DNA of 64,000 nt from Candidatus Woesearchaeota archaeon (GCA_020637435.1 JACJVW010000001.1:62001-126000); one strand, 5' to 3'. Shown: positions 51,293 through 61,382, counted from the first letter of the stretch. Program-made: numbers and translations. The notes: generated by a model from the sequence alone, not told the origin.

Positions 51293-52042
51293 ATGATACT
51301 ATTGTGGCAGATCCCTCTGCTCCAAAATATGCTCGTGCTACCAATATTCGGTTTCTACTGCTTCCTCGTCTACAAGCGGCTTAGAAGGGAACACGCCAGC
51401 AGATTCCTGCTTAGCGTCATGGCAAGCATGCTCTTCTTCGCCTTCTTCAGTGGAAGGCTTTGGTACGCCATTTTCGAAGGCGATTCCTTCACCGCATGGT
51501 ATGACTTCTTCAATCCGATGATCGATGGCTGGGTATCTTGGGGAGTCCTGTTGGGAGGAGCCTTCGGCATCGCCATCATCACCTGGACAAGAAAAGGGAT
51601 GACACAGGAACAGTTATTGAACATCCTTGATGCATTTGCACTTTACGCACCCATCTTCACAGCATTGTACTATACAACATCAGTATTTCACGGTTCTGGC
51701 GTGGGCATACCAACTGATGTTCCCTGGGCGATAACCTACCCCGGATGGCCTTCGTCATATCACCCGACGCACATCTACACCATCCTAAGCATGATACCTA
51801 TCTTCCTCTTCCTACGACGTCAAAAACCAAGACAACCAGGAGAACTCATGGGATACTTTGTGCTCTTATTCTGTGGCTCGCGTTTCCTTATTGACTTCCT
51901 CAGATGGTACCCGGACTACCTATACCACTATGGACTAGTTCTTAGTCAATGGGTCTGCATCGCACTTTGTACCTCAGTTATTGTTTCACACTTGATGAAG
52001 CGACCAAAGAAGCATACGCGCCCTCAATCTCTGGTCCGATAA
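51293..52042 (+). CDS. Lgt-like (prolipoprotein diacylglyceryl transferase family) membrane protein
   Basis: I start at MILLWQIPLLQNML (51293, 249 aa), about 27 nt after a TATA-like attttatac (51263-51271); a GTG at 51197 is the alternative. The protein has about seven hydrophobic segments with Lgt-type motifs: SGRLWYAIF, WVSWGVLLGGAFG, HGSGVGIPTDVPWAI, HPTHIYTI and SRFLIDFLR. Lgt attaches lipid to a Cys at the signal-peptide end of lipoproteins; archaeal relatives (AliA/AliB type) are known in haloarchaea. It overlaps the glycosyltransferase gene by 65 nt at the 3' end. Confidence 0.75.
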   Translation: MILLWQIPLLQNMLVLPIFGFYCFLVYKRLRREHASRFLLSVMASMLFFAFFSGRLWYAIFEGDSFTAWYDFFNPMIDGWVSWGVLLGGAFGIAIITWTRKGMTQEQLLNILDAFALYAPIFTALYYTTSVFHGSGVGIPTDVPWAITYPGWPSSYHPTHIYTILSMIPIFLFLRRQKPRQPGELMGYFVLLFCGSRFLIDFLRWYPDYLYHYGLVLSQWVCIALCTSVIVSHLMKRPKKHTRPQSLVR

Positions 52043-53075
52043 CTGATACATCAAACCGCTGAGCCTTTTCCTGATTATTCTCTATGCAACGCAGCCGAAG
52101 CGGTCTGTTACGAACCAGAATCTCTACCTGCCTAGCCAGATCATCAGGGTCATGAGGATAGAATAAGAGCCCATTCACATAGGGAACAACGACATCGCTC
52201 TGCACATTCTGCGAACAAGCGATAGGCATGCCTGCAGCCATCGCCTCCAAGAGAACAATGCCAAACACCTCATGCGTAGAAGGAAGAACAAATATATCAT
52301 GCTGCTTATAAAGCGAAGTCACCATGGTATGATCAAGTTGCCCTAGGAAAGCGACAGGTAAACCCTTGGCTTTCCGTTTAAGTCGTTTCTCTTCGCTTCC
52401 GGAACCTACTATGGTTAAAGTGCAAGAAGTTTGTAACCGCCTCATCGCGGTAATGAGCGATTCCACATTCTTTTCTTTATCAAGTCTGCCCACATACAAC
52501 AACTTTCCGTGAAACGACTTTCTCTCAGTCTCATAATGCTTAACCTGCACAAAGTTTGGCACATGCACTTTGTTCTGGTGGGTCACCCGTTGATACATAT
52601 GCTTAGTAGGTGTAAGCAGTAAATCTGAACACTGTTGAATTTTGGTGTGTGATGATTTCAGATACGGTAGAAACATCTTTGCCATTAGACTATTTGATTG
52701 AAAATTTTCCATAACCAGGTGATTTGTATATACATGCTTAATCCCAAGTCGTTTCGCTTCAAAGTACGCGGCGCGCACAAGTGGAGACAATCCCTGGTAA
52801 TGCACCAAATCTGGCTTAAATTGAGTAAAAAGTGTGCGAATGCGTTTTTTCTTAGGAAGCGCAACGGAGAAATGTCTGCCCCTTGGCCTGTAGCCGGGAA
52901 ACCGATACACAGAAAGATATTCACCCTTATCCCATACAGGCTTGTCTTTTGCGTCAGAAGTAAGCACAAGTACTTCGTGCCCCCTATCAGAGAGATACTG
53001 TGCAAGTCCGTTCGTATAGACCCCTATACCAGTAACTGGCGGCTCGTAATCGTCCGCTACCAACACAACCTTCAT
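51978..53075 (-). CDS. glycosyltransferase family 4
   Basis: The protein (365 aa) has GT-B features: VADDYEPPVTGIGVYTNGLA at the N-terminus, KLLYVGRLDKEKNVESLITA and the nucleotide-sugar motif STHEVFGIVLLEAMAAGMPI near residue 280. It would transfer a sugar to a glycan or lipid, probably for cell-surface sugars. It lies 31 nt downstream of a radical SAM gene on the same strand. The donor cannot be told. Confidence 0.9.
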   Translation of the reverse strand: MKVVLVADDYEPPVTGIGVYTNGLAQYLSDRGHEVLVLTSDAKDKPVWDKGEYLSVYRFPGYRPRGRHFSVALPKKKRIRTLFTQFKPDLVHYQGLSPLVRAAYFEAKRLGIKHVYTNHLVMENFQSNSLMAKMFLPYLKSSHTKIQQCSDLLLTPTKHMYQRVTHQNKVHVPNFVQVKHYETERKSFHGKLLYVGRLDKEKNVESLITAMRRLQTSCTLTIVGSGSEEKRLKRKAKGLPVAFLGQLDHTMVTSLYKQHDIFVLPSTHEVFGIVLLEAMAAGMPIACSQNVQSDVVVPYVNGLLFYPHDPDDLARQVEILVRNRPLRLRCIENNQEKAQRFDVSVIGPEIEGAYASLVASSSVKQ

Positions 53076-53106
53076 ACCAACAGAGAACCAGGGAGCCCTT
53101 TAATAC

Positions 53107-54630
53107 TTACCTGTCATACCATTCAGGCTTAATATTAAAATTATAAGTCGTACCTAGCAGCGATTGCTGGGCAATCGCACGTAGAATGCGAAACGTCATG
53201 CTCGTCTTTGACCTGCCCACACCACGAAACCCGGAGCCCCTTCTCTTCTTGAGCTTGATCATTTTGCTATATCCTTTCCTGTATGCAAATGTCTTTAGCT
53301 CCTCTGTAAGCATGCTATACAATAACGCGCTCCTACTCATGTAGTGCGTCCTTGCAATCGGGTTGACAAAATTATAGTACTTGAATTTCTTCACTTCAAC
53401 TAATCCACTGTCAACAAGTTCATGAAAATACTTCGTCCCCGGATTTGGCGTCAATGGTATAGGAACTCCGATGTCAATAGGCAAAGTCCGCAATTTATCG
53501 TAGAAAGCCGATATCCGTTCGGGTGTATCATCCGGAAGGCCATAAATATACGTAGCAACCGAAAGCACATCTGGATACGACTGTATAAGTTCAAACGTCT
53601 CCTTCAACTTCTCGTACGAATACCCTATCTTCTCCAGGCTTTCCAGTTGGTCATCCTCAAGCCGCTCCACACCAATCATGATTTGCTTTACACCTGCTCG
53701 CATCTGCATATCGAATGATCCATTCTTATTGTCCCGCAGGATATAGTCTGCTCGCATCCAGACACTATGGTCCACTTCAAGACCACTCTCAATCATGAGC
53801 TCCGAAAACCTGCGGTTCCACGATGGAATAGCATTCCAGGTCGGGTCAACCCAGCAAAATGTCTTGCGTCCATACCTCCTGTGCAAATAGCGAACTTCTT
53901 CAAAACTCTTCTCCGGTGACTTCGTTCGGTAACACGCAGTCACCTCCCCATCCTCTCCAGGCTTCCCTAGCTGTTTCCACAAGATGCAAAAATTACAGCT
54001 TGCAGTGCATCCACGCGAGTGTTCAACCGCTACCAAATCCTTATGGGTACTCGCACCCTTTCCATATAATTCCATTGGCAGCAAATCATAAGCAGGCATC
54101 GGTAAATCATCCATCTTCATCGGCATCCGACCAGCAGTCCTGCGAAGCCTGCCTTCCCATAAGAAGCCAATTCCGCATATCGAATCAAGGTTGCTCAGTA
54201 TTTCCTTTCTTTCATATATGTGCTCGATAAGTTCAAGCAACGTTAGCTCCCCTTCACCAAACACGATATAATCCACAGGAAAGTTCTGCAACGTATGCTC
54301 CGCCATATGTGAGAAATGAGGCCCACCTGCGATAACCCGGCAAGTAGGAAACTCCTGCTTAACAAATTGTACAATCTTGATCGCTTCATGCGAACTGACC
54401 GTCTCTTCTCCAACGCAGACAACATCCGGTTGCTCAGCAATAATCAACTCTTTAGTCGTTCGCCATCCTGCTTTGATGATGGGTGCATCAAGAATCTTAA
54501 TCTGCAAACCACCCATCTGTTCTCGAAGCACCGCTGCCATAGACGCAAAACCCAGTGGCTGCCAAAAACTACTATGCTCAGAATGCAGCGGCCACCTGTA
54601 CCGCGGAGGTCTAACGAACAGAATTTTCAT
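53107..54630 (-). CDS. B12-binding radical SAM protein
   Basis: From MKILFVRPPRYRWPLH (54630, 507 aa) there is a B12-binding domain (about 1-150, with ADVLREQ-like helices and GGPHFSH, FGEGELTL). A radical SAM core follows with SRGCTASCNFC (about 210-220, CX3CX2C) and YIYGLPDDTPE. Such proteins methylate or rearrange complex substrates, often in cofactor or lipid synthesis. Neighbouring glycosyltransferase and Lgt-like genes suggest an envelope role, which is inference. Confidence 0.85.
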   Translation of the reverse strand: MKILFVRPPRYRWPLHSEHSSFWQPLGFASMAAVLREQMGGLQIKILDAPIIKAGWRTTKELIIAEQPDVVCVGEETVSSHEAIKIVQFVKQEFPTCRVIAGGPHFSHMAEHTLQNFPVDYIVFGEGELTLLELIEHIYERKEILSNLDSICGIGFLWEGRLRRTAGRMPMKMDDLPMPAYDLLPMELYGKGASTHKDLVAVEHSRGCTASCNFCILWKQLGKPGEDGEVTACYRTKSPEKSFEEVRYLHRRYGRKTFCWVDPTWNAIPSWNRRFSELMIESGLEVDHSVWMRADYILRDNKNGSFDMQMRAGVKQIMIGVERLEDDQLESLEKIGYSYEKLKETFELIQSYPDVLSVATYIYGLPDDTPERISAFYDKLRTLPIDIGVPIPLTPNPGTKYFHELVDSGLVEVKKFKYYNFVNPIARTHYMSRSALLYSMLTEELKTFAYRKGYSKMIKLKKRRGSGFRGVGRSKTSMTFRILRAIAQQSLLGTTYNFNIKPEWYDR

Positions 54631-54776
54631 ACCAACGCACAACACATCGCCACTTAAATGGTTTTAGCTTATACATAATAACAAGATTACCCTGTAGTGA
54701 ACCACATCCCAAAACTAAGTACATTTTCGGTGCCATAGAAGCTGCAAAGCCCAGTATTGAGAATCGATAAGAAACC

Positions 54777-54860
54777 TTTATAAACCGCCTACTAATCCTA
54801 AGTACAGTTACGCTACCAGACGTGATGCAATGTCTGGAATCATATTCAAGGTGTTAAATT
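54777..54860 (+). promoter_or_regulatory. promoter and structured leader of the L11 gene
   Basis: A TATA box (ctttataaac, 54777-54786) is 75 nt before the ATG, so the mRNA has a leader of about 50 nt. It contains CCAGAC-gtgatgcaat-GTCTGG (54816-54837), a 6-bp hairpin with a 10-nt loop. As with the L1 operon, this may be a feedback-control site for a ribosomal protein. Confidence 0.5.
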
Positions 54861-55568
54861 ATGGCAAAAGAAACTGTTGAAGTCCTTATTGAAGGTGGCA
54901 AAGCTACCGCAGCTCCACCTCTAGGTCCTGCGCTTGGCCCTATGGGAGTGAACATTGGACAGGTTGTCCAAGATATTAATAAGAAGACCGCATCATTCGC
55001 AAAGATGCAGGTACCGGTCAAAGTCACCATCGACATGACCGACAAATCCTATGAAATCACCGTAGGAACTCCGCCAGCATCCGCTCTCATCAAAAAAGAA
55101 GCAGGTGTTGACAAGGGAGCAGGCAATCCGCTCACTGATAAAGTGGCTGATCTGAAGATCGAACAGATAATCAAGATTGCGCAGATGAAAGCAGACGATA
55201 CCCTAGGTAAAGACACCAAAGGAAAAGTAAAAGAGATCGTCGGCACTTGCCAGTCCATGGGCATCCTCGTCGAAGGCGTCCCGGCGCACGAAGCGATTGA
55301 TCAAATAAATGCTGGCAAATTCGATGCGCAGATCCTTGGCGGCAAGACTGAGCTTTCCGAAGCCGAGAAAAAAGAGCTTGAAGAGGAAAAGAAGAAGCTT
55401 GCAGAAGAACTCAAGGAGAAGCATGATATGTATGCTAAGCAGGCTGACCAGATCCTTAAAGATTTGGCTGGCAAAGAACCTCGTGAGATCGTAAAAGCGA
55501 TGAAGGACGCAGGCATCCCTGACCCGGTCATCCACGAGAAAGCTCCTGCTGAGGATAAAAAGAAATAA
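54861..55568 (+). CDS. rpl11: ribosomal protein L11 with long C-terminal extension
   Basis: Residues 1-155 are a normal L11 (EGGKATAAPPLGPALGPMGV, then GTCQSMGILVEG). Archaeal L11 proteins usually have about 160 residues; this one has 235. The extra part is a charged coil (EAEKKELEEEKKKLAEELKE) followed by a small domain-like segment (KDLAGKEPREIVKAMKDAGI). The gene is alone, separated from L1-L10-L12. The extension may contact other stalk proteins. Confidence 0.93.
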   Translation: MAKETVEVLIEGGKATAAPPLGPALGPMGVNIGQVVQDINKKTASFAKMQVPVKVTIDMTDKSYEITVGTPPASALIKKEAGVDKGAGNPLTDKVADLKIEQIIKIAQMKADDTLGKDTKGKVKEIVGTCQSMGILVEGVPAHEAIDQINAGKFDAQILGGKTELSEAEKKELEEEKKKLAEELKEKHDMYAKQADQILKDLAGKEPREIVKAMKDAGIPDPVIHEKAPAEDKKK

Positions 55569-55573
55569 TTTTC

Positions 55574-56149
55574 TTATTTTCTTGCGCTATAGTGCGCAAG
55601 GTTTACCCTATTATACGCGCGTGCAATCGCTCTTGCAGACAGGTCAGGATACAATCCTCCGCAACCGGTGCCAAGCCCAGGCACAATCACTTTCTCGATG
55701 GGTTCGATCCTGGATTCCAGATCACTGACCTTCTCATTGAATGTCAATACTTCACAGAGCATAGCAGTCATCGCATGATAGATATCTTCTTCAGAACTTA
55801 GGTCACGCGGCTTTCGCACAGTCGGAACAACAACAAGATACGGATGCTTTGCATCATTTGTCGGAACTATCTGAGCGGAGCCGATAGGCAGTTGCCCTCC
55901 ATGGTTCTCATGGATATACCTCTGGACTTTCTTCTCGATACCTGGAAAATATTGTGCATAATCAAGGTCGATACCATCCCCCATATCACCATAAGAATTT
56001 GCTGGAGAAACAAGACTTCCGTCTTTATATTCGAATACATTGCCTATCTTGAAATGGCATCTCTCAAGAGCCTTCTGCTTAGAAAGTTCCAGAATCACCT
56101 CAGGATTGGTGTCTACGAAGTGGATATCCAGACTATCAAGAGCAGCCAT
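55574..56149 (-). CDS. macro-domain protein
   Basis: From MAALDSLDIHFVDTNPEV (56149, 191 aa) the protein has DGSLVSPANSYGDMGDGIDL, the ADP-ribose-binding loop of macro domains, and VIVPGLGTGCGGLYP near residue 160. It may remove ADP-ribose or bind related metabolites. A TATA (tttataaatag, minus strand, about 56168-56178) supports the ATG rather than the TTG at 56158. It converges with the L11 gene, 5 nt apart. Confidence 0.85.
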   Translation of the reverse strand: MAALDSLDIHFVDTNPEVILELSKQKALERCHFKIGNVFEYKDGSLVSPANSYGDMGDGIDLDYAQYFPGIEKKVQRYIHENHGGQLPIGSAQIVPTNDAKHPYLVVVPTVRKPRDLSSEEDIYHAMTAMLCEVLTFNEKVSDLESRIEPIEKVIVPGLGTGCGGLYPDLSARAIARAYNRVNLAHYSARK

Positions 56150-56200
56150 AGCACTCAATAAGCCGGTCCTATTTATAAAACTATCGTCCCTAAAGAGTAG

Positions 56201-57295
56201 TTATAGTCTCTGCACTATGATAAGCCCCTTCGTGTAAAACTCATTGAGATTAGGGAAGAATGTTGGACGAAAGACCTTTGAATGCTCAAGAGAAGGTCCC
56301 ATCAAGGATACTTCATTACTGTCATTATTGTCTCTAAGCGCATACCTGAACACATTTCTTGGTATCTGTAGTTTGAAGACTTCAACTTCACTTGGATTCG
56401 TGATACCGTATATCTTCTCGACGACCATACGGGTTTCAGCGGCACTTGTATCGACGAAGAATCCGGTAGATTTCTTTCGCGCATCCAACGGGAATAGCGG
56501 TCCTCGGATATAGATAGGTCGGGCATGATAGCAGGTCACCATAGAACCCAGATTCGAAATTTTCCGGCCGTTCACCTTAGCAATATGCTCTTCTATAAGC
56601 TTGCCCAGAAAAGAGTCATGCGGAATATCATGCTGATGGATAGCCTTAGCAATCTCTGCCTGGTAGCAATTGTAGTTCCTTGTTGTCAATTGCATATTGA
56701 ACAGCAGTCGTATCTCTTCGAACACGCTATCACTAAAACTCTTGGTGAATAATGTGTCTTGCGCATTAAGAGACCAGTTCTTCAGGGGATACAGCTCATC
56801 GATAAACGCCTGTTGATGCTCAAGATTAGACACCAGACGATGCAAACGTTCCCGCAATTCTTCAAGCTCCTCCGCGGCATGTTTGTTGCGCACCTTGCTC
56901 AGTCGGTTCTCGATACCATTTACCGCATCGATGATGGAGACCATGTGCTGCACAGAGTGTTTAGACCTTAGTTCCAGATGCAGGATCTTTTTGATCTGCT
57001 TGAGGCGTCGATTCACCCAACCCTTGTAGTACATAGGTTTCCGGTCTTTCTCATAGTTGACATTGCCAAGAGGTTGAGCGCGCAATGCAAAATTCTTTTT
57101 GTCATCATCGATGAAACCGCCATTTTCGTTCCTGATATCGAAGACTTTGTTCTGGATCTCAGTTATGATGCGCACCTTATCGTAGACTGAAAATACATAC
57201 ATCTCAAATGAGCGCCTAAGCTCTCTAAGGTCTTTCTGTTCATGATAGAACATCCTGATATGGGGATGATCAAAAAGATAGTGTAAAATGTGCAT
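56201..57295 (-). CDS. hypothetical helical protein, 364 aa
   Basis: From MHILHYLFDHPHIRMFYHEQ (57295) the protein has a long helical region (about 20-190, coiled-coil-like) and a mixed C-terminal domain (about 215-364) with HARPIYIRGPLFPLDARKKS and FFVDTSAAETRMVVEKIYGI. No known enzyme motif is seen. A TATA (minus strand, about 57313-57322) supports this start over frames beginning at 57364. It is divergent from the aminopeptidase gene. Confidence 0.65.
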   Translation of the reverse strand: MHILHYLFDHPHIRMFYHEQKDLRELRRSFEMYVFSVYDKVRIITEIQNKVFDIRNENGGFIDDDKKNFALRAQPLGNVNYEKDRKPMYYKGWVNRRLKQIKKILHLELRSKHSVQHMVSIIDAVNGIENRLSKVRNKHAAEELEELRERLHRLVSNLEHQQAFIDELYPLKNWSLNAQDTLFTKSFSDSVFEEIRLLFNMQLTTRNYNCYQAEIAKAIHQHDIPHDSFLGKLIEEHIAKVNGRKISNLGSMVTCYHARPIYIRGPLFPLDARKKSTGFFVDTSAAETRMVVEKIYGITNPSEVEVFKLQIPRNVFRYALRDNNDSNEVSLMGPSLEHSKVFRPTFFPNLNEFYTKGLIIVQRL

Positions 57296-57378
57296 ATGTT
57301 GAAGGTAGTGTAACGGATATATAAGTGTAATGTACCAAATGCGCAACACATAAATACAGCACATTATGCATAGGATGC

Positions 57379-60003
57379 ATGAGTAGATACAAATACCTCC
57401 ACAAGGATTTCGCCAAACTCCCGGTCTTCCTTGATCATTGCACGATTTTTATCAATTTCCAGCCGCACAACCAGGTTCACGTCACCAATACGATGAGGTT
57501 AAGAGCAAAAGACACACTATCATCCATTGTACTTAATGCGAAAAACCTGAAGATTGAATCCGTTGAATGGGTTGAGCACGATGCCGCTGATGGCACTATG
57601 CTTGAACATGAATACGACACAGAGAATAACCATCTCATCATACAGATTCCCACTGTAAAAACAGGCGAAGAATTCTCCATCCGCATAAGAAATATCTGCG
57701 AACCATCAGACCATATTCTCGAAGGCATCTATAAAGATGTCACACCAAAAGATGCGCCGCAACAGTACATGTCCCAATGCCAGCAATGGGGTTTTCAGAG
57801 GATAACTCCAATCTTCGATGATTGCAGGGCTAAATGCACGTACACCACTACTATCGAGGCAGATGCGCGGTATACGCATCTTATCAGCAACGGTAACATA
57901 GACAGGTCACTGCATCCGGACGGCAGACCTATGCTTACGCCTCAGGATCCAGCAAGACAGATGATCACCTATCGAAATGAGGTTCCGATGGCACCCTACC
58001 TATTCTGTATATGCGTAGGAACCTGGGATGTTCTGGATGACGGTATAACACTGCCTACAGGTAAGCACGTCAAGCTTGAGTACCTTGTTCCAAAAGGCCA
58101 TGTCAACGACGTCAAGATACCTATGCGCATACTCAAAGACTCTATCCAATGGGTCTTTCGAACTCAGGACTACGAATACAGTCATGACACCTACAGGACA
58201 ATCTGCATGAGTAAATCCAATTTCGGAGGCATGGAGAATGTGGGCAATACCACCATCGTGACCGACGCCGCGCTGATTGACGAACATACCACAGACCAGA
58301 GTCTCATCTACGCGCATAGTGTTATCGTCCACGAATTTGAGCACAACCAGTGCGGATCAGAGACGACAATGGAATCACCCTTTGATCTCTGGCTCAATGA
58401 AGCGTTCACCGTAGATGTAGAAAGGCAGTATGTGCAGGAGATCTTCGACAAAGATATCATACGTCTTGACCAGATAGACACCATCCGGCACCCGCTCATA
58501 GGACCCCTCGCAATAGAAGACTCAGGAAGAGCGGGACGAATCGTTAGAGAGGGTTTCAATGATCCTGATGAACTCATCGATAGCGTGACATACGTCAAAG
58601 CTGCTGAAGTCATCCGTATGCTCCGTCTCATTCTTGGTGATGATAAATTCAAAGAAGGAAAGACACTCTACTTTAGGCGATATCATGGGGGTAATGCGAA
58701 CACCGACCAATTCTTCGCTTGCTTCGAAGAAGTGAGCGGCACAGACCTGGCACAGTTCAAGCAGGAATGGTTGCATCGCATAGGTTATCCAAAAGTTCAG
58801 ACATCTGAGTCATATGATGAAGAGTCAAGGACATACACCATCTCTATTGAACAGGACAAAAAGCCGTTCCATTTCCCTCTCACCATCGCGCTAATAGACG
58901 AAGACGGAAACGATATGGTCGAACAGACAATCGAGGTCAAAGAGACAGTGCAGGAGATAAAGATACATGATATTGACAGACCTTCATTCGCTTCGCTCAA
59001 TCGTGGATCAAGTTTCTACGGAATCATCCACAATAAGAGTCAGGATAACAAGACTCTGGCGATGCAGGCAAGATATGACCCCAACATCTTCAACAGAGTT
59101 GACGCGATGAGACGTCTCACAGACATCGAACGAGTTGCGCTTATGGAAGATGAGCACCATCAAATAAGTGAAGTCTGGTTAAGCACCTATGCTAAGACGC
59201 TTCTTGACCAGGAGATATCCGACCCTATCAAAGCTTACATGCTTCGTATAGATGAGACACCGCTAAACAGGGAATACCTTACATGGTATCCTGAGATGGT
59301 GCGCGCTCGCGAACAACTTGCACTTAAAGTCTATGACGAATTCCATGAGTCGTTGCTGTCGTCATTTGAAAGCATCGACACGTATGCCACCGCCCCTTCC
59401 CTGCAAGAAGGAATCATGCGAAGGATGCTCAAGAACACTCTGCTCAGCCTCTTGGCGGTCGACGACAATCCGCAAGTGCATGACATGATTATAGCTCACT
59501 ATCTAAAAGCCACTACCGCGCAGGACCGCGTCAGCGCGCTTGCGCTGCTCAACAGGAGCAGCAGTGACCAGCGCCATGCTATACTCGAACAAGTCTATGA
59601 GAAATGGCATAGTCATCTCAGTGGATATGCTAATTACCTCAGGATCATCGCATCCGGAACGAATAAAGATGTTTTTGAAATGATACAAGCCGAACAGGAA
59701 AGGGAGACGTTCGATATCAAACAGCCCACTTGGTCGCGGGCGCTTTTCCTTCCCCTGGCAGTCAATAACAAAGTCCTCTGGACAGAACAAGGCATCGTAT
59801 GGATGCGCGACAAGATAATTGAACTTGCGCCAATCAACATGACCACGACAACAAGATTACTAAATGCCTTCCAATTTGCAAGCAGGCTAAAAGAACCACT
59901 TCAACAGATGGTCATAGCTGCGCTGACAGAGATTACGGTGCAGATCCCAAAAGATGTGCAACCGACCATCCACGAGCAGGCACGCACGTATCTAGGCAAG
60001 TGA
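57379..60003 (+). CDS. M1-family zinc aminopeptidase (aminopeptidase N type)
   Basis: The protein (874 aa) has the M1 hallmarks: the exopeptidase motif FGGMEN near 285, the zinc site HEFEHNQ (H318, E319, H322) and the third ligand in WLNEAFT (about residue 341). Residues 1-190 form the N-terminal beta domain; from about 550 on it is the helical C-terminal domain. It trims N-terminal residues from peptides, likely after the proteasome. It has no signal peptide. Confidence 0.95.
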   Translation: MSRYKYLHKDFAKLPVFLDHCTIFINFQPHNQVHVTNTMRLRAKDTLSSIVLNAKNLKIESVEWVEHDAADGTMLEHEYDTENNHLIIQIPTVKTGEEFSIRIRNICEPSDHILEGIYKDVTPKDAPQQYMSQCQQWGFQRITPIFDDCRAKCTYTTTIEADARYTHLISNGNIDRSLHPDGRPMLTPQDPARQMITYRNEVPMAPYLFCICVGTWDVLDDGITLPTGKHVKLEYLVPKGHVNDVKIPMRILKDSIQWVFRTQDYEYSHDTYRTICMSKSNFGGMENVGNTTIVTDAALIDEHTTDQSLIYAHSVIVHEFEHNQCGSETTMESPFDLWLNEAFTVDVERQYVQEIFDKDIIRLDQIDTIRHPLIGPLAIEDSGRAGRIVREGFNDPDELIDSVTYVKAAEVIRMLRLILGDDKFKEGKTLYFRRYHGGNANTDQFFACFEEVSGTDLAQFKQEWLHRIGYPKVQTSESYDEESRTYTISIEQDKKPFHFPLTIALIDEDGNDMVEQTIEVKETVQEIKIHDIDRPSFASLNRGSSFYGIIHNKSQDNKTLAMQARYDPNIFNRVDAMRRLTDIERVALMEDEHHQISEVWLSTYAKTLLDQEISDPIKAYMLRIDETPLNREYLTWYPEMVRAREQLALKVYDEFHESLLSSFESIDTYATAPSLQEGIMRRMLKNTLLSLLAVDDNPQVHDMIIAHYLKATTAQDRVSALALLNRSSSDQRHAILEQVYEKWHSHLSGYANYLRIIASGTNKDVFEMIQAEQERETFDIKQPTWSRALFLPLAVNNKVLWTEQGIVWMRDKIIELAPINMTTTTRLLNAFQFASRLKEPLQQMVIAALTEITVQIPKDVQPTIHEQARTYLGK

Positions 60004-60819
60004 TCATCTATCAAGAAGATGTGCTGCCCGCTCAACAGGTATATTTATTTCTGTGAGAATATCAAGGACATGCTGTTTATGTGGACCTAGTCCTTTCCAG
60101 TCAATCACAACAAGACTTGACGGAGGTATACTTCTTTGCACAGCATCACCAAGCAACTCTACAGTGAGATACTCAAGCGCAAACTTTGGACAAATGTGTC
60201 CTACAGCGTATTCCGTACGTTCCATGATTTTATTCGCGACAGCATTGTAATGCCCTCCACCAAGAACTACAACACTCTGTGTAGACTGGTCTTTTGGCAG
60301 AATATCCATAATAGCATCGCTGATGATCTTGCCTGCCTCAGGGTTCTTCCATTCCTCGGCATGGCTGCCTATCTCGATAAAGAATGACGGAGTATCCATC
60401 GCAGGACCATGATGCGTAGCTTCCATCGTGACTTCATATCCCTCAAGCGTATTTCTATTACGAAGAGCTTCAAGAGCTAGCTTCATATACGAAGTTGCAG
60501 CCACACCTAGGCTTCCTTCCTCTCCTCCATGCTCGGCTGTAGACCAGTTGCCCTGGACATGTACTGTCAGCGACGGTTTTCCCGCAGCGCTTTGATGCTT
60601 TGTCGCAAAACAGAACAGATCTGATGTGATCTTTTTATCAAGATGTTCCGCATGTATATGTTCAGTCGCCAAAGTATATAGCTTAATATCAGTAAACTCA
60701 TATACTGGATTGCCTTCAAACACCTCATCATTCTGAACAAACTCATACTCTTCCAGAAGATGCGCACGTATATTCATGCTGGCAGTATCACCAGTATACG
60801 TTATTATTGCCTTTTGCAT
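60004..60819 (-). CDS. dtdA: D-aminoacyl-tRNA deacylase, archaeal GEK1 type
   Basis: The 271-aa protein has the GEK1/DtdA signatures EATHHGPAMDTPSFFIEIGS and VVLGGGHYN, as well as HICPKFALEYL. It hydrolyses D-amino acids from mischarged tRNA, a proofreading role. It overlaps the Maf gene by 16 nt in one minus-strand operon and converges with the aminopeptidase. Confidence 0.92.
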   Translation of the reverse strand: MQKAIITYTGDTASMNIRAHLLEEYEFVQNDEVFEGNPVYEFTDIKLYTLATEHIHAEHLDKKITSDLFCFATKHQSAAGKPSLTVHVQGNWSTAEHGGEEGSLGVAATSYMKLALEALRNRNTLEGYEVTMEATHHGPAMDTPSFFIEIGSHAEEWKNPEAGKIISDAIMDILPKDQSTQSVVVLGGGHYNAVANKIMERTEYAVGHICPKFALEYLTVELLGDAVQRSIPPSSLVVIDWKGLGPHKQHVLDILTEINIPVERAAHLLDR

Positions 60820-61382
60820 AAGACATCAACACCAAAGTCTTTGAGCAGGACATACACACGATGCAAGGGGAGACCGATGACATTGTAATAGCAGCCATCT
60901 ATCCGCTCGATGAAGATACTGCCAAGACCTTGCGCTGCGAATCCGCCTGCCTTGTCAAGACCTTCTACATTCTCGGCATACCTCCTTATATCTTCGTCAG
61001 AAATATCAGTCATCTTGATGACCGTCTTCTCTACATGCTTCTTGCACTTGTCCTCTTGTATTATGCAGACTCCTGTAAAAACATCGACCTCTTGTCCGCG
61101 GATATGCATGAGCATCTCTACAATACCTTCCTTTGACCCAGGTTTGCCAAGGATCCTTCCCTCATGGACTACAAAAGTATCAGCTCCGATCACGACGGCA
61201 TCACGAAATCTATGTGCAACTTCCCTGGCCTTGCCCTCAGCGTGGTAAAGGCAAAGGGCCTCTGGAGTCATATCCAGATTATTGTCCTCTTCATAATCGC
61301 TCTTGACCACTTCAAACTTGCACACGATGCGTCCCAGCAACTCTTTGCGTCTTGGACTTTCTGAAGCTAGTATAATTCTCAT
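60804..61382 (-). CDS. Maf-family nucleotide pyrophosphatase
   Basis: The 192-aa protein starts MRIILASESPRRKELLGRIV, the typical Maf N-terminus, with VVIGADTFVVHEGRILGKPG and GGFAAQGLGSIFIERIDGCY. Maf proteins hydrolyse non-canonical or excess nucleotides such as dTTP or modified ones. It is the first gene of the operon with dtdA. A TATA-like box lies about 25-30 nt upstream on the minus strand. Confidence 0.93.
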   Translation of the reverse strand: MRIILASESPRRKELLGRIVCKFEVVKSDYEEDNNLDMTPEALCLYHAEGKAREVAHRFRDAVVIGADTFVVHEGRILGKPGSKEGIVEMLMHIRGQEVDVFTGVCIIQEDKCKKHVEKTVIKMTDISDEDIRRYAENVEGLDKAGGFAAQGLGSIFIERIDGCYYNVIGLPLHRVYVLLKDFGVDVLCKRQ

